Made by a program: the position numbers and the translations under genes. Below the pieces are notes generated by a model that saw only the letters and a program-made list of their open reading frames with translations, was not told the origin of the DNA and did not search any database. A DNA stretch of 64,000 nt from Candidatus Tepidiaquacellales bacterium OLB4/UTCHB1. Lineage in GTDB: Bacteria > Bacteroidota > Ignavibacteria > Tepidaquicellales > Tepidaquicellaceae. Numbering within the stretch: position 1 is the stretch's first letter; the number at the start of each line of letters is the position of its first letter. This document shows, one piece after another, positions 38,490 through 47,525 of this stretch. The stretch spans positions 179,374 through 243,373 of the forward strand of contig MWSW01000018.1 in assembly GCA_002050165.1 (NCBI GenBank), read 5' to 3'.

Positions 38490-38497
38490 TATGTTTG
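38490..38497 (+). promoter_or_regulatory. possible -7 element upstream of the fumarylacetoacetase operon
   Basis: TATGTTTG fully matches TAnnTTTG and lies 33 nt upstream of the ATG at 38530. The position 20 nt further upstream reads TTT rather than TTG, so the match is incomplete. It is the only such element in the 215-nt gap after tRNA-Glu. Confidence 0.35.
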
Positions 38498-38529
38498 ATT
38501 AATTCCAAACTAAAACCCCGATTTATATA

Positions 38530-39498
38530 ATGACTCAAAGCTTAGAGATTTTTCTGAACGGTTTAATAGATTATGCAGGTTTATTCCCACCGGCGAAATT
38601 GCCGTTGGATGAGGCTTTCCCGAATTACGTTAAATACAAAAATGAGAAATATCAAAAGATCATCTCGAAATTTATCTGCCCTGCCGAAAAACTATCCGAA
38701 TTACAATCTCTACTGTATGAAATCCCTGAAAGTTTTGAAAGAGTTTATCCGGTTTCTGTATTAGGTAAAGGCGGATTGGACAAAGAGGATTTTTTTATGA
38801 ACCTTGAATATGATTTGAAAAACTGGCATACTTTTCAATCGAAGAATTCCACCGTAACAGAATCGAAAACATTTGAAGTAAAAATTCCTGAAGTATTGAT
38901 TGCTTCAGGAAACTCTGACACAATTTACGACCTGATTGAACCCTGTTCCGACTTTATCAGCCAGATTATCGGTGAAGACGTGATTATTGCTTTTGAAGTT
39001 ACGTTAATTGATGATTGGAAACACAACACAAGAAAATCAATTGAAGCAATTAAGAGGCACAATCTTAATTTCGATAATGTAATATTCAAACTCCGCACTG
39101 GTGGATTAACTGCCGAAGCTTTTCCGGCAACTGATCAGGTTGCATTTGTTATACACGAACTTCTCGACCGTAATATACCTATGAAATGCACTGCCGGGTT
39201 ACATCATCCGTTAAGGCATTTCAATAAATCTGTTAATATCAAAATGCACGGTTTCTTTAATATATTTTGTTGCGGAGTCATTGCTTACACACACAATATT
39301 TCACATCATGAAATGGTAAATTTACTTGAAGATGAAAATGCTACCCGATTTGAATTTTCAGGTGAATATTTTTCGTGGAATGGATATCGGGTTACACTCA
39401 ATGAAATTTCCGCCGGTAGGGAAGAGTTTTTATTATCCTTTGGGTCATGTTCTTTTAATGAACCTCTGGAAGATATGAAATCGATGGGTTTGCTTTAG
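38530..39498 (+). CDS. unrecognised protein encoded next to fumarylacetoacetase
   Basis: A 322-residue soluble protein that I cannot assign. It begins with LNGLIDYAGLFPPAKLPLDEAF and contains alternating strand-helix blocks that look like a TIM barrel: AFEVTLID, VIFKLRTGG, MKCTAGLHHPLRH, HGFFNIFCCGVIAY. The KLRTGG and CTAGLHHP motifs, with Lys, Arg, Cys and two His, could form a phosphate- or carboxylate-binding active site. The final third is poorly structured. It lies 160 nt upstream of fumarylacetoacetase on the same strand, suggesting a role in aromatic amino acid (homogentisate) breakdown or a related beta-diketone pathway. No signal peptide or membrane segment. Confidence 0.75.
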   Translation: MTQSLEIFLNGLIDYAGLFPPAKLPLDEAFPNYVKYKNEKYQKIISKFICPAEKLSELQSLLYEIPESFERVYPVSVLGKGGLDKEDFFMNLEYDLKNWHTFQSKNSTVTESKTFEVKIPEVLIASGNSDTIYDLIEPCSDFISQIIGEDVIIAFEVTLIDDWKHNTRKSIEAIKRHNLNFDNVIFKLRTGGLTAEAFPATDQVAFVIHELLDRNIPMKCTAGLHHPLRHFNKSVNIKMHGFFNIFCCGVIAYTHNISHHEMVNLLEDENATRFEFSGEYFSWNGYRVTLNEISAGREEFLLSFGSCSFNEPLEDMKSMGLL

Positions 39499-39658
39499 AA
39501 GGTTTAGGAATTGACAAGTCGTGAATTTAAAATTTGATATTTGAAATCGGGAAAAGAATTTATTTTACACGATGATTTGCTGAGGTTAAACTGGTATCGT
39601 CGTAAACGTTATAATGTTTTTGAAATATTGTCATTAAATACAAAAAATTATTTTGAAG

Positions 39659-40921
39659 ATGCAAGTGTCATTCATAAAAGTTTCAGCGGATTCACACTTT
39701 CCCATTCAAAATATTCCTTATGGAGTATTTTGCAGGAAGGTTGACGGGAAGGTTAGCATTGGTACCCGAATAGGCAATTACGTGCTCGATTTATCGATAT
39801 TGAGCGAGATGGGTTATTTTAATGATTTGGAATTCAATCGTACTAAACCGTTTGAGAATAAAACATTGAATAATTTCATGTCGCTCGGAAAAGATTGCTG
39901 GCATGAGGCGAGGATTGCGATACAGGATTTACTGTCAGAAGATAATCCCAAGCTTCGGGATAACCTTGAGGTCAGGGAGAAAGTATTGCTGGAAATTGAA
40001 AATGTTAGCTTGCGCATGCCTGTTGATATAGGTGATTACACTGATTTTTATTCATCGAGGCAACACGCAACAAATGTGGGAATAATGTTCCGTGGAAAAG
40101 AGAATGCATTAATGCCGAATTGGTTACATTTACCAGTTGCATATCATGGCAGGGCAAGTTCGGTTATTATGAGCGACACAGATATTCACAGACCTTGCGG
40201 ACAGGTTAAGGCAAACGACAACACTCAGCCCGAATTTCGTGCATCCGGACTTTTAGATTTCGAGCTTGAAGTGGGTTTTTTCATCGGAACGGGTAATGCA
40301 TTAGGAAATCCGATTCGGATAGAAGAAGCTGAAAACCATATTTTCGGTTTAGTGCTTGTGAATGATTGGAGCGCACGTGATATACAAAAATGGGAATACG
40401 TTCCGCTCGGACCGTTTCTCGCTAAAAATTTTGCAACTTCCATCTCACCGTGGATAGTTACACTAGAAGCATTGCAACCATTTGCCATGTCCGGAGTCTT
40501 TCAGGAACCGCAACCGTTAAGTTATCTCAATTCCGGAAGAAATAAAACTTATGATATTAAGCTTGAATTAGCGATTCAATCAGCCCGAATGGATTCACCG
40601 CAGGTGATTTGTAAATCAAACTTTTCTCATTTGTATTGGAGCATGGAACAGCAGCTTGCTCACCATACTGTTAACGGATGCAATATGAGACCCGGTGATT
40701 TATTAGCTTCCGGAACAATTTCAGGCGATAGCGATGATTCAAGAGGTTCGATGCTGGAACTTACATGGCGTGGAGATAATCCGATTAAATTATCTTCCGG
40801 TGAAGAGCGAAAATTTCTCGCTGACTTTGATACTGTGATTATTAACGGCTATTGTCAGGGAGATGGTTACAGGGTTGGGTTTGGTGAGTTAAAAAATAAA
40901 ATCTTACCTGCGAAACTATAA
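39659..40921 (+). CDS. fahA: fumarylacetoacetase
   Basis: A 420-residue fumarylacetoacetate hydrolase, normal for the full-length eukaryote-like family. The N-terminal SH3-like domain has IPYGVFC. The catalytic domain contains DYTDFYSSRQHATNVG with the metal and catalytic residues, LDFELEVGFFIG, VLVNDWSARDIQKWEYVPLGPF and the C-terminal GDLLASGTISG. It cleaves fumarylacetoacetate to fumarate and acetoacetate, the last step of tyrosine degradation. ATG at 39659 is chosen; the frame is open to a TTG at 39653. No homogentisate dioxygenase is in this window. Confidence 0.95.
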   Translation: MQVSFIKVSADSHFPIQNIPYGVFCRKVDGKVSIGTRIGNYVLDLSILSEMGYFNDLEFNRTKPFENKTLNNFMSLGKDCWHEARIAIQDLLSEDNPKLRDNLEVREKVLLEIENVSLRMPVDIGDYTDFYSSRQHATNVGIMFRGKENALMPNWLHLPVAYHGRASSVIMSDTDIHRPCGQVKANDNTQPEFRASGLLDFELEVGFFIGTGNALGNPIRIEEAENHIFGLVLVNDWSARDIQKWEYVPLGPFLAKNFATSISPWIVTLEALQPFAMSGVFQEPQPLSYLNSGRNKTYDIKLELAIQSARMDSPQVICKSNFSHLYWSMEQQLAHHTVNGCNMRPGDLLASGTISGDSDDSRGSMLELTWRGDNPIKLSSGEERKFLADFDTVIINGYCQGDGYRVGFGELKNKILPAKL

Positions 40922-40924
40922 TTT

Positions 40925-41554
40925 ATGTGTTCGAGATTTGAAAATAAAGAATCGGGTGAGTCAATTTTCAAAAGGTTGAAAAATAATTTTCATGGTGAGG
41001 TAATTTACGATATTGAAAACTGGGAAGAATTCCCATCAGAAAAAATTGCACCTACTGATAAAATAATTGCGGTTATGAGAAAAAATAACGCGTTGTTTAT
41101 AAAATCAACACAATGGGGGATTAAGTTTGATGATACAAAGAAATTTCCAGTTGTATTCAATTCGCGGTTGGAAACATTAAATTCAAAAAAGTTTTGGGGT
41201 ACACTTTTTAATAACAACAGATGCGTGATTCCTGCAACTGCTTTTTTCGAATGGGTTCAGACCAGTGAAGGGAAAGTTCCACAACGTATTCATTCAGATG
41301 ATGAATTGTTCTATATAGCCGGAATTAATTTCTTTAAAGATGAAATTGTCTATAGTTCAATGATAACAACCACTCCAAATGCTTTCATGAAAAATCTACA
41401 TAACCGGATGCCAATTTTGTTTAATGAAACCGACGCACTTGAATTCTTATTTGCAAGCGGTGAAGATGCGATGAACATTTGCAAGAAAGTTGTAAGTTTA
41501 AACCTCAGCAGCAATTCACATTCATTTGATCAATTTAATTTAAAGAAAACTTGA
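40925..41554 (+). CDS. SRAP/HMCES family abasic-site protein (YedK-like)
   Basis: A 209-residue SOS-response-associated peptidase family protein. The N-terminus is MCSRF, so removal of Met exposes Cys2, which forms a thiazolidine crosslink with abasic sites in single-stranded DNA. Other expected residues are the Asn in FNSRLETL, the Glu in ATAFFEW and the His in HNRMPILF. It shields abasic sites at replication forks. It starts three nt after fahA, with which it has no evident pathway link, and overlaps murA by four nt. Confidence 0.93.
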   Translation: MCSRFENKESGESIFKRLKNNFHGEVIYDIENWEEFPSEKIAPTDKIIAVMRKNNALFIKSTQWGIKFDDTKKFPVVFNSRLETLNSKKFWGTLFNNNRCVIPATAFFEWVQTSEGKVPQRIHSDDELFYIAGINFFKDEIVYSSMITTTPNAFMKNLHNRMPILFNETDALEFLFASGEDAMNICKKVVSLNLSSNSHSFDQFNLKKT

Positions 41555-42870
41555 CTGAAAATATCAAAGCCGGGTTTCTCATAAACGGAGGTAATCCGCT
41601 ATACGGAAGTGTAAAAGTAAGCGGTGCAAAGAATTCCGCGACAAAATTGCTGGTTGCAAGCCTTCTTACAAACGAGAAATGTTTACTTCATAATTCTCCA
41701 AATAAAATCGCGGACCTTACTATCACCTCACGTATTTGTCAAAAACTTGGAAGTAATGTTGAGATAGACAACGATACTTTAATAACTTCCACTCCTCATG
41801 TGGTTTCATCGCATGTGCCATTTGAATTAGGAAATTTAAATCGAATAGCGATATTGCTTGCCGGTCCATTGTTACACCGGACGGGCAAAGCGGAAATTCC
41901 GATTCCGGGCGGATGCAGGATTGGTAACAGACCGGTTAACTTTCATATCGAAGCTCTTGAAAAGCTTGGATGCACTGTAACCGAGCAAGGTGAATATTAC
42001 TATATTGAGGCCGATCAGTTAAAAGGCGCAAATATAAACTTGCCTTATCCCAGTGTAGGCGCTACTGAAAATATTATCATTTCAAGTTGTCTTGCAAAGG
42101 GCAGGACAATTTTAACGAACGCAGCAATTGAACCGGAGATAATCGACCTCATAAAATTTCTTCAAAAAATGGGCGCTATTATTGAAATCAGTACGGACAG
42201 ACGGATAACGATTGAAGGTGTTGAAAAATTGTACAGTGTGGAACACTCTGTCATACCCGACAGAAATCAGGCTGCATCTTTTGCGTGCGCAGGCATTGCA
42301 TCAAAGGGTGATGTGTTTATTGAAAATGCAATTCAGGATGACCTTATTACGTTTTTAAATTCTATCAGAAGGATCGGTGGAAACTATGAGGTTAAAGATA
42401 ACGGGATAAGGTTTTACTATACTGATGAACTTAAATCTATTGCGGTTGAAACTAATGTTCACCCGGGTTTCATGACAGATTGGCAGCAACCTTTTGTAAT
42501 AATGATGACACAAGCGCGTGGAGTTTCGATTTTTCATGAAACCGTTTACGAAGACAGGTTTGGCTATATTAAGGCGCTGAAACAAATGGGGGCGGATATT
42601 GAACTTTACAACAGTTGCCTTGGCGGAGGTCATTGCCGTTTCGCTAATTCAAATTATTATCACAGCGCAGTTGTGAAAGGTGCAGTAAAATTACACAGCG
42701 CTGAAATTGAAGTACCTGACCTTAGGGCCGGATTCTCATACTTAATTGCCGGTGTTATTGCCTCGGGCGAATCGCATATTAAAGGAGCGTACTATATTGA
42801 CAGGGGTTATGAACAGATTGACGAGAAACTGCGACATCTCGGAGCAGATATAAAACGAACAAATTATTAA
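41551..42870 (+). CDS. murA: UDP-N-acetylglucosamine 1-carboxyvinyltransferase
   Basis: A 439-residue MurA catalysing the first committed step of peptidoglycan synthesis, transfer of enolpyruvate to UDP-GlcNAc. The Lys-Asn pair lies in SGAKNSATK (about 24-32). The catalytic loop is [13 protein letters not shown] with Cys122, the target of fosfomycin; the Cys is kept, which predicts sensitivity. [12 protein letters not shown] lies near the C-terminus. TTG start overlapping the SRAP stop (TTGA). It is slightly longer than the usual 420. Confidence 0.94.
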   Translation: MTENIKAGFLINGGNPLYGSVKVSGAKNSATKLLVASLLTNEKCLLHNSPNKIADLTITSRICQKLGSNVEIDNDTLITSTPHVVSSHVPFELGNLNRIAILLAGPLLHRTGKAEIPIPGGCRIGNRPVNFHIEALEKLGCTVTEQGEYYYIEADQLKGANINLPYPSVGATENIIISSCLAKGRTILTNAAIEPEIIDLIKFLQKMGAIIEISTDRRITIEGVEKLYSVEHSVIPDRNQAASFACAGIASKGDVFIENAIQDDLITFLNSIRRIGGNYEVKDNGIRFYYTDELKSIAVETNVHPGFMTDWQQPFVIMMTQARGVSIFHETVYEDRFGYIKALKQMGADIELYNSCLGGGHCRFANSNYYHSAVVKGAVKLHSAEIEVPDLRAGFSYLIAGVIASGESHIKGAYYIDRGYEQIDEKLRHLGADIKRTNY

Positions 42871-42872
42871 CA

Positions 42873-44417
42873 ATGAGCAGAAAAATCGAAGAGCTTAAAA
42901 AAATTAAAAAAATCGCAAAACTCGGTGGTGGCGAAGATAAAATTAAATCTCAACACGAGAAGGGAAAGTTAACGGCCCGGGAGCGCATTGACTTGCTATT
43001 GGACAAGGGTTCGTTCGAAGAATTCGATTTGTTCGTGAGGCATCAATCAACTGATTTTGGACTCGACAAGCAACGGTTTTATACAGATGGCGTAGTTACC
43101 GGGACTGGGAAAATTCATGGCAGGACAGTCTGCATATTTTCTCAGGATTTCACTATTCTTGGTGGCTCACTTGCGGAGTATCACGCGAAGAAGATTTGTA
43201 AGATAATGGACCTCGCGATGAAAATCGGTGCGCCGGTAATCGGAATAAACGATAGTGGTGGTGCAAGGATTCAGGAAGGTGTTGTGTCGCTCGGTGGATA
43301 CGCGGATATATTCCTACGCAATACACTTGCGAGTGGAGTGATTCCGCAGATATCAGCTATTGTTGGTCCCTGTGCCGGTGGCGCTGTCTATTCCCCCGCA
43401 ATTACTGATTTTGTTTATATGGTTGACGGCACTTCCTATATGTTCGTTACAGGTCCCAATGTGGTTAAAACAGTTACCAATGAAGATGTTTCGTTTGAAG
43501 AACTCGGTGGAGCAAAAACACATTCCGAAAAAAGCGGCGTCTCGCATTTCAGAATGAAGAATGAGATTGAATGTTACGAAAGTATTCGGAAACTGATTTC
43601 TTATATCCCCTCCAATAATATGGATGAAGCTCCGGTTTTTAGTTTTGATACAAGCGGTGAATCTGATGATGAAACACTGAATGATATAATCCCGGAAAAT
43701 CCGAACAAACCCTATGATATGAAATTGATAATTTCAAAGCTTGTTGACGAAGGGTCATTTTACGAAGTACATGAAAACTATGCACAAAATATAATTGTTG
43801 GATTTGCACGGATTGCAGGCAGGTCAATAGGAGTGGTCGCAAACCAACCGATGGTCCTTGCGGGAGTACTTTGTCTTAACTCTTCAATTAAAGGAGCAAG
43901 ATTTGTCCGGTTTTGCGATGCGTTTAATATCCCGTTGCTTGTATTGGAAGATGTACCCGGCTTCCTGCCCGGAACGGACCAGGAATGGAGGGGAGTAATC
44001 AGACATGGCGCTAAATTACTTTATGCTTTTTGTGAGGCAACCGTCCCGAAGATTACGGTTATCACGCGCAAAGCTTACGGTGGGGCTTATGACGTTATGA
44101 ATTCAAAGCATGTACGCGGTGATGTAAACCTTGCATGGCCTTCGGCAGAAATTGCTGTTATGGGTGCAAAAGGCGCTGCAGAAATTATATTCAAAAAAGA
44201 AATTTCATCTGCTGAAGATAAAGAAGCGAAGCTCAAAGAAAAGACTGAAGAGTTTACAGAGAAATTTGCCAACCCTTATCTCGCTGCTGAAAGAGGATTT
44301 ATTGATGATATAATCGAACCCGGAACAACGAGAAGAAAACTGATAAAGTTTTTTGAGATTCTGGAAACTAAGGTTGATTCAAATCCTAAAAAGAAGCACG
44401 GTAATATTCCTTTGTAA
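42873..44417 (+). CDS. acyl-CoA carboxylase carboxyltransferase beta subunit (PccB/MmdA type)
   Basis: A 514-residue biotin-dependent carboxyltransferase. It starts with [20 protein letters not shown], then has [46 protein letters not shown] and [14 protein letters not shown], all typical of propionyl-CoA carboxylase beta or methylmalonyl-CoA decarboxylase alpha. No biotin carboxylase or biotin carrier gene is adjacent. It lies between murA and the atp operon; either a carboxylase for propionyl-CoA or a Na+-pumping decarboxylase is possible. Confidence 0.9.
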   Translation: MSRKIEELKKIKKIAKLGGGEDKIKSQHEKGKLTARERIDLLLDKGSFEEFDLFVRHQSTDFGLDKQRFYTDGVVTGTGKIHGRTVCIFSQDFTILGGSLAEYHAKKICKIMDLAMKIGAPVIGINDSGGARIQEGVVSLGGYADIFLRNTLASGVIPQISAIVGPCAGGAVYSPAITDFVYMVDGTSYMFVTGPNVVKTVTNEDVSFEELGGAKTHSEKSGVSHFRMKNEIECYESIRKLISYIPSNNMDEAPVFSFDTSGESDDETLNDIIPENPNKPYDMKLIISKLVDEGSFYEVHENYAQNIIVGFARIAGRSIGVVANQPMVLAGVLCLNSSIKGARFVRFCDAFNIPLLVLEDVPGFLPGTDQEWRGVIRHGAKLLYAFCEATVPKITVITRKAYGGAYDVMNSKHVRGDVNLAWPSAEIAVMGAKGAAEIIFKKEISSAEDKEAKLKEKTEEFTEKFANPYLAAERGFIDDIIEPGTTRRKLIKFFEILETKVDSNPKKKHGNIPL

Positions 44418-44437
44418 ACTTTTAACGAATTACTCAA

Positions 44438-44468
44438 TTGATTAATAAAAACGATTTATTTATCTTTG
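44438..44468 (+). promoter_or_regulatory. promoter of the atp operon
   Basis: TTG (44438-44440), exactly 20 nt, then TATCTTTG (44461-44468), a full match to TAnnTTTG. It lies in the 66-nt gap before the first atp gene, giving a predicted 5' leader of only about 8-11 nt. Confidence 0.55.
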
Positions 44469-44483
44469 TAATTCTTTTTTGAA

Positions 44484-44786
44484 ATGCCTGAAAACGGCAA
44501 CAACCCAAATAAAAAATTTCGTTCTTTATCCGAAATTTTAAGGAAAACAAACAGGGGATTTCTGAGCACAAATTCAAATGCGATGAGATACTCCGGACTT
44601 GGAATACAACTTGCAGTTGTTATTCTTGTTTTTCTGTTTGTTGGGATTTGGCTTGACAAGGTTTTTGATACAAAGTTCATTTTTACGCTTGTTCTGACTA
44701 TGATTGGTTTTGCTGCAGGGTTTTATAATTTTTATCTGACAATAACCAGACTTTCCTCAGAGGATAAAAAAAATCAAAAGTCATAA
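44484..44786 (+). CDS. atpZ: AtpZ/AtpI family protein
   Basis: A 100-residue membrane protein with two transmembrane helices (about 35-55 and 62-85) and the AtpZ pattern YSGLGIQLAVVILVFLFVGIWLDK. AtpZ and AtpI assist assembly of the c-ring or Mg2+ supply of F-type ATP synthase. It is the first gene of the atp operon. Confidence 0.88.
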   Translation: MPENGNNPNKKFRSLSEILRKTNRGFLSTNSNAMRYSGLGIQLAVVILVFLFVGIWLDKVFDTKFIFTLVLTMIGFAAGFYNFYLTITRLSSEDKKNQKS

Positions 44787-44806
44787 ATACGTTTTCAAAA
44801 TTTTTG

Positions 44807-45190
44807 ATGATAAGCATTGTTTCAGGCAGCATTGCTTTCGTCCTTGTGTTGATAGGTCTGTCAGTTTTCAGAATTGAAGTCAGTCCTGCAGTTTTGTTTA
44901 CTGCCTTTATTTTCGCAACTATAAACGTTTTAACCGGTGCGTGGTTTGTTGACCGCGCGATGGGAAAGTCAAACAAGTCGTTCTTTCTAATGGTCTTTGG
45001 GAGTATGTTTGTGAGAATGTTCTTTTTACTTGCGCTTACTCTGACAGTGGTTCTGGTTTTTGGCGTTAATGTTACAGAATTCGTCTTTGTTCTTTTTGGG
45101 TTTTATGTATTCTATCTGATCCTCGAGTTAAAGTTTCTAATTGACAGGATCAACTTTATTAAGAAAAATAATCATCAAAAGACAGTTTAA
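44807..45190 (+). CDS. atpI: ATP synthase subunit I-like membrane protein
   Basis: A 127-residue protein with four transmembrane helices, the layout of AtpI. It is placed between atpZ and atpB. Sequence conservation in this family is low and the name rests mainly on topology and position. The ATG at 44807 is chosen; TTG at 44804 is in frame directly before it. Confidence 0.72.
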   Translation: MISIVSGSIAFVLVLIGLSVFRIEVSPAVLFTAFIFATINVLTGAWFVDRAMGKSNKSFFLMVFGSMFVRMFFLLALTLTVVLVFGVNVTEFVFVLFGFYVFYLILELKFLIDRINFIKKNNHQKTV

Positions 45191-45193
45191 ATT

Positions 45194-46093
45194 TTGGAGA
45201 AATATTTTTTCCCACTTAGAAATTTGTTAAGAATCTTTATACTTATTGTATTAATATCCTTTGCGGGAATTTCAACCGTAAATGCTGAGGAATCTGAAGG
45301 TGGACAGTTGGATATTGTTGAGAAAGTCGTTGACCACGATTACGTGGATTTTTATTTTTTAGGAAAACTTCACCTACCGAAATTTGATCCGGTTCACGTA
45401 GGTCCTTTGGCCATAGATTTTTCCATCACAAAGACACTTTTCATGATGTTCCTTGTTTCCATTTTCTCTGTCTTGCTGTTAACGTTTGCAGCAAAGAGTA
45501 ATGTTAGGAATAAAGCCCCGAAAGGTGTCGGCAATTTTGTTGAGATCATTATAGTCTTTATCCGTGACGAGATAGTTTTACCCAATATGGGAAAAGAGGG
45601 ATTAAGGTTATTACCTTACTTCCTCTCTTTATTTTTCTTCATACTTTTCAGTAACCTTTTCGGACTGATACCCTTTATGGTGCAGCCGACAAAAAATTTA
45701 AGTGTAACTACTGCGCTGGCATTATTAACCTTTTTTATTACCCAGATAGAAGGGATGAAAAAGAACGGAGTTATCGGGTATTTTAAAGGGTTAGTACCTC
45801 ACGGCATCCCCGGATTTGTTTTACCGGTGATGATTATCGTAGAGTTTATTGGTTTATTCACCAAGCCGTTTGCACTTTTAATGAGGTTGTTTGCAAATAT
45901 CACCGCAGGCTCTATTATTATACTATCGTTGCTTGGGTTAATTTTTGTCATGAGTTACGCCGGTATCGCAATCGCATTACCGTTTACATTATTTATTTAC
46001 TGTCTTGAACTCTTTATTGCATTGTTGCAGGCTTACATCTTTACAATGCTTTCAGTATTATTTGTAAGTATGGCAATGCATCAGGATCATTAA
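45194..46093 (+). CDS. atpB: F0 ATP synthase subunit a
   Basis: A 299-residue membrane protein. The N-terminus (LRIFILIVLISFAGISTVNAEE) resembles a cleavable signal peptide, giving a periplasmic N-terminal extension of the kind common in Bacteroidota and Chlorobi. The conserved SNLFGLIPFM and LLMRLFANITAG blocks follow; the latter holds the essential Arg of the proton half-channels. TTG start at 45194. Five or six membrane helices form the stator against the c-ring. Confidence 0.94.
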   Translation: MEKYFFPLRNLLRIFILIVLISFAGISTVNAEESEGGQLDIVEKVVDHDYVDFYFLGKLHLPKFDPVHVGPLAIDFSITKTLFMMFLVSIFSVLLLTFAAKSNVRNKAPKGVGNFVEIIIVFIRDEIVLPNMGKEGLRLLPYFLSLFFFILFSNLFGLIPFMVQPTKNLSVTTALALLTFFITQIEGMKKNGVIGYFKGLVPHGIPGFVLPVMIIVEFIGLFTKPFALLMRLFANITAGSIIILSLLGLIFVMSYAGIAIALPFTLFIYCLELFIALLQAYIFTMLSVLFVSMAMHQDH

Positions 46094-46139
46094 TAAACAC
46101 AATTAAAAAAAATAAAAAACCTTAAAGGAGAAAACTAAA

Positions 46140-46361
46140 ATGGAATTAGCATGGTTAGCAGCCGGAATTGGCGCCGGATTAGTCGTTATTGGTGCAGGAC
46201 TCGGCATTGGTAAACTTTCCGCTTCGGCAATGGAAGCTACGGGAAGACAACCAGAAGCAACTGGTGATGTAAGAACTTCAATGATTATTTCTGCTGCGCT
46301 TATCGAAGGTGTTGCGCTATTCGGACTTGTTATTTGCATTCTTTTAGCTATAAAGAGCTAA
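46140..46361 (+). CDS. atpE: F0 ATP synthase subunit c
   Basis: A 73-residue two-helix proteolipid forming the rotor ring. Helix 1 is glycine-rich (GAGLVVIGAGLGIG), the polar loop has GRQPEATGD, and helix 2 carries the ion-binding Glu in ALIEGVALFG. The Na+-binding Gln and Ser seen in Ilyobacter are replaced by Lys and Gly, so proton coupling is expected. A good Shine-Dalgarno AAAGGAG precedes the start. Confidence 0.96.
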   Translation: MELAWLAAGIGAGLVVIGAGLGIGKLSASAMEATGRQPEATGDVRTSMIISAALIEGVALFGLVICILLAIKS

Positions 46362-46389
46362 ACGTTTTTAGAAAGATAAATTAAGACTG

Positions 46390-46941
46390 ATGGAATTGAT
46401 ACTGTCATTCTTTCATTCATTCGTATTGCTTTTTTCGGAAGGTGATAAACCTTCATTGCTTTCAGTAAATCCGGGGTTAATAATCTGGACAATGGTGGTT
46501 TTTGTCTTGTTTGTGTTGCTTCTCAAGAAACTTGCCTGGAAGCCATTGATCGGAGCTTTAAATCAACGGGAAGAATCAATTCTGAATGCAATCGAGAACG
46601 CTGAAAAATTGAACAAAGAAGCTGAGCAGCTAATTGAGCAGAACAAGAAAAATCTTGCTGATGCAAATGCTCAGTCAATGAAAATTATCAACGAATCAAA
46701 AGATGCGGCAAACAAAGTAAGGGAAGACCTGATTCAAAAAGCGAACGAAGATGCCCGCAAAATTTTAGATAATGCCAAGATGGAAATTGAAAAGCAAAAG
46801 GAATCTGCGCTGAGTGAAATGAAAGATAAAATATCCGAAATTGCTGTTCAGGCGGCTGAGAAAATTATTTCTGAAAACCTTGATGCAAAAAAGCAAAGAG
46901 AGCTTATCGGTGATTTTCTCTCGAAGGTAACAAAAAACTAA
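46390..46941 (+). CDS. atpF: F0 ATP synthase subunit b
   Basis: A 183-residue protein with one N-terminal transmembrane helix (about 30-48, IIWTMVVFVLFVLLLKKLAWKP) and a long charged coiled coil (50-183), the peripheral-stalk design. NAIENAEKLNKEAEQ is typical. It links subunit a to delta and alpha. Only one b gene is present, so a homodimer is expected. Confidence 0.94.
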   Translation: MELILSFFHSFVLLFSEGDKPSLLSVNPGLIIWTMVVFVLFVLLLKKLAWKPLIGALNQREESILNAIENAEKLNKEAEQLIEQNKKNLADANAQSMKIINESKDAANKVREDLIQKANEDARKILDNAKMEIEKQKESALSEMKDKISEIAVQAAEKIISENLDAKKQRELIGDFLSKVTKN

Positions 46942-46945
46942 CGTC

Positions 46946-47500
46946 ATGGTTAACTCAAAGATTGCAAGAAGATATTCAACTGCATTACTTGAAGAAGCTG
47001 ACAGGCAATCATTGACCGATGTTATAGTCAAGGATGCGGCTGTAGTAATAAAAGCAATTAACGACTCGCGCGAGTTGCAGCTATTCTTTCAAAGTCCGGT
47101 GATAGATAAAGATAAAAAATTATCTATCGTAACCGAAATCTTTAAAGGGAAAATTAATCAACTCTCGTTCAGCCTAATTTCGTTAATGGTTTCACGGAAA
47201 AGGGAAGCTGAGACAAAGAACGTGTTTGAGGATTTTCTTGAGCTTCGTGATGAACGCAACGGAATCGCTAAAGCAGAAGTCGTTACTGCTGTTGAGCTTA
47301 CGGAAGAAGAGAAGAAAGATATCAAACTGAAAATCGATCATTATTCAAAATTAAATTCTTTACCCACTTTCAAAGTTGATAAATCGGTAATTGGTGGATT
47401 CAAAATTAAGATTAAAGATACAATTCTTGATGCAAGCATTAAACGTCAACTTGAACTACTTTTAAAGAAGTTCAAAGAAGGTGGTGTATCATTAAATTAA
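46946..47500 (+). CDS. atpH: F1 ATP synthase subunit delta
   Basis: A 184-residue protein with the OSCP/delta layout: ARRYSTALLEEA at the N-terminus, the helical domain, and the C-terminal VIGGFKIKIKDTILDASIKRQL. It joins the peripheral stalk to the alpha subunits. Spacing to atpF is four nt. Confidence 0.95.
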   Translation: MVNSKIARRYSTALLEEADRQSLTDVIVKDAAVVIKAINDSRELQLFFQSPVIDKDKKLSIVTEIFKGKINQLSFSLISLMVSRKREAETKNVFEDFLELRDERNGIAKAEVVTAVELTEEEKKDIKLKIDHYSKLNSLPTFKVDKSVIGGFKIKIKDTILDASIKRQLELLLKKFKEGGVSLN

Positions 47501-47525
47501 AAAAGTTTATAAACTGGAGATATAA

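Noticed and set aside
39541-39744. 67-residue frame between the unrecognised protein and fahA
   Set aside because: Begins with TTG, overlaps the fahA start in another frame and has no protein features; likely chance.
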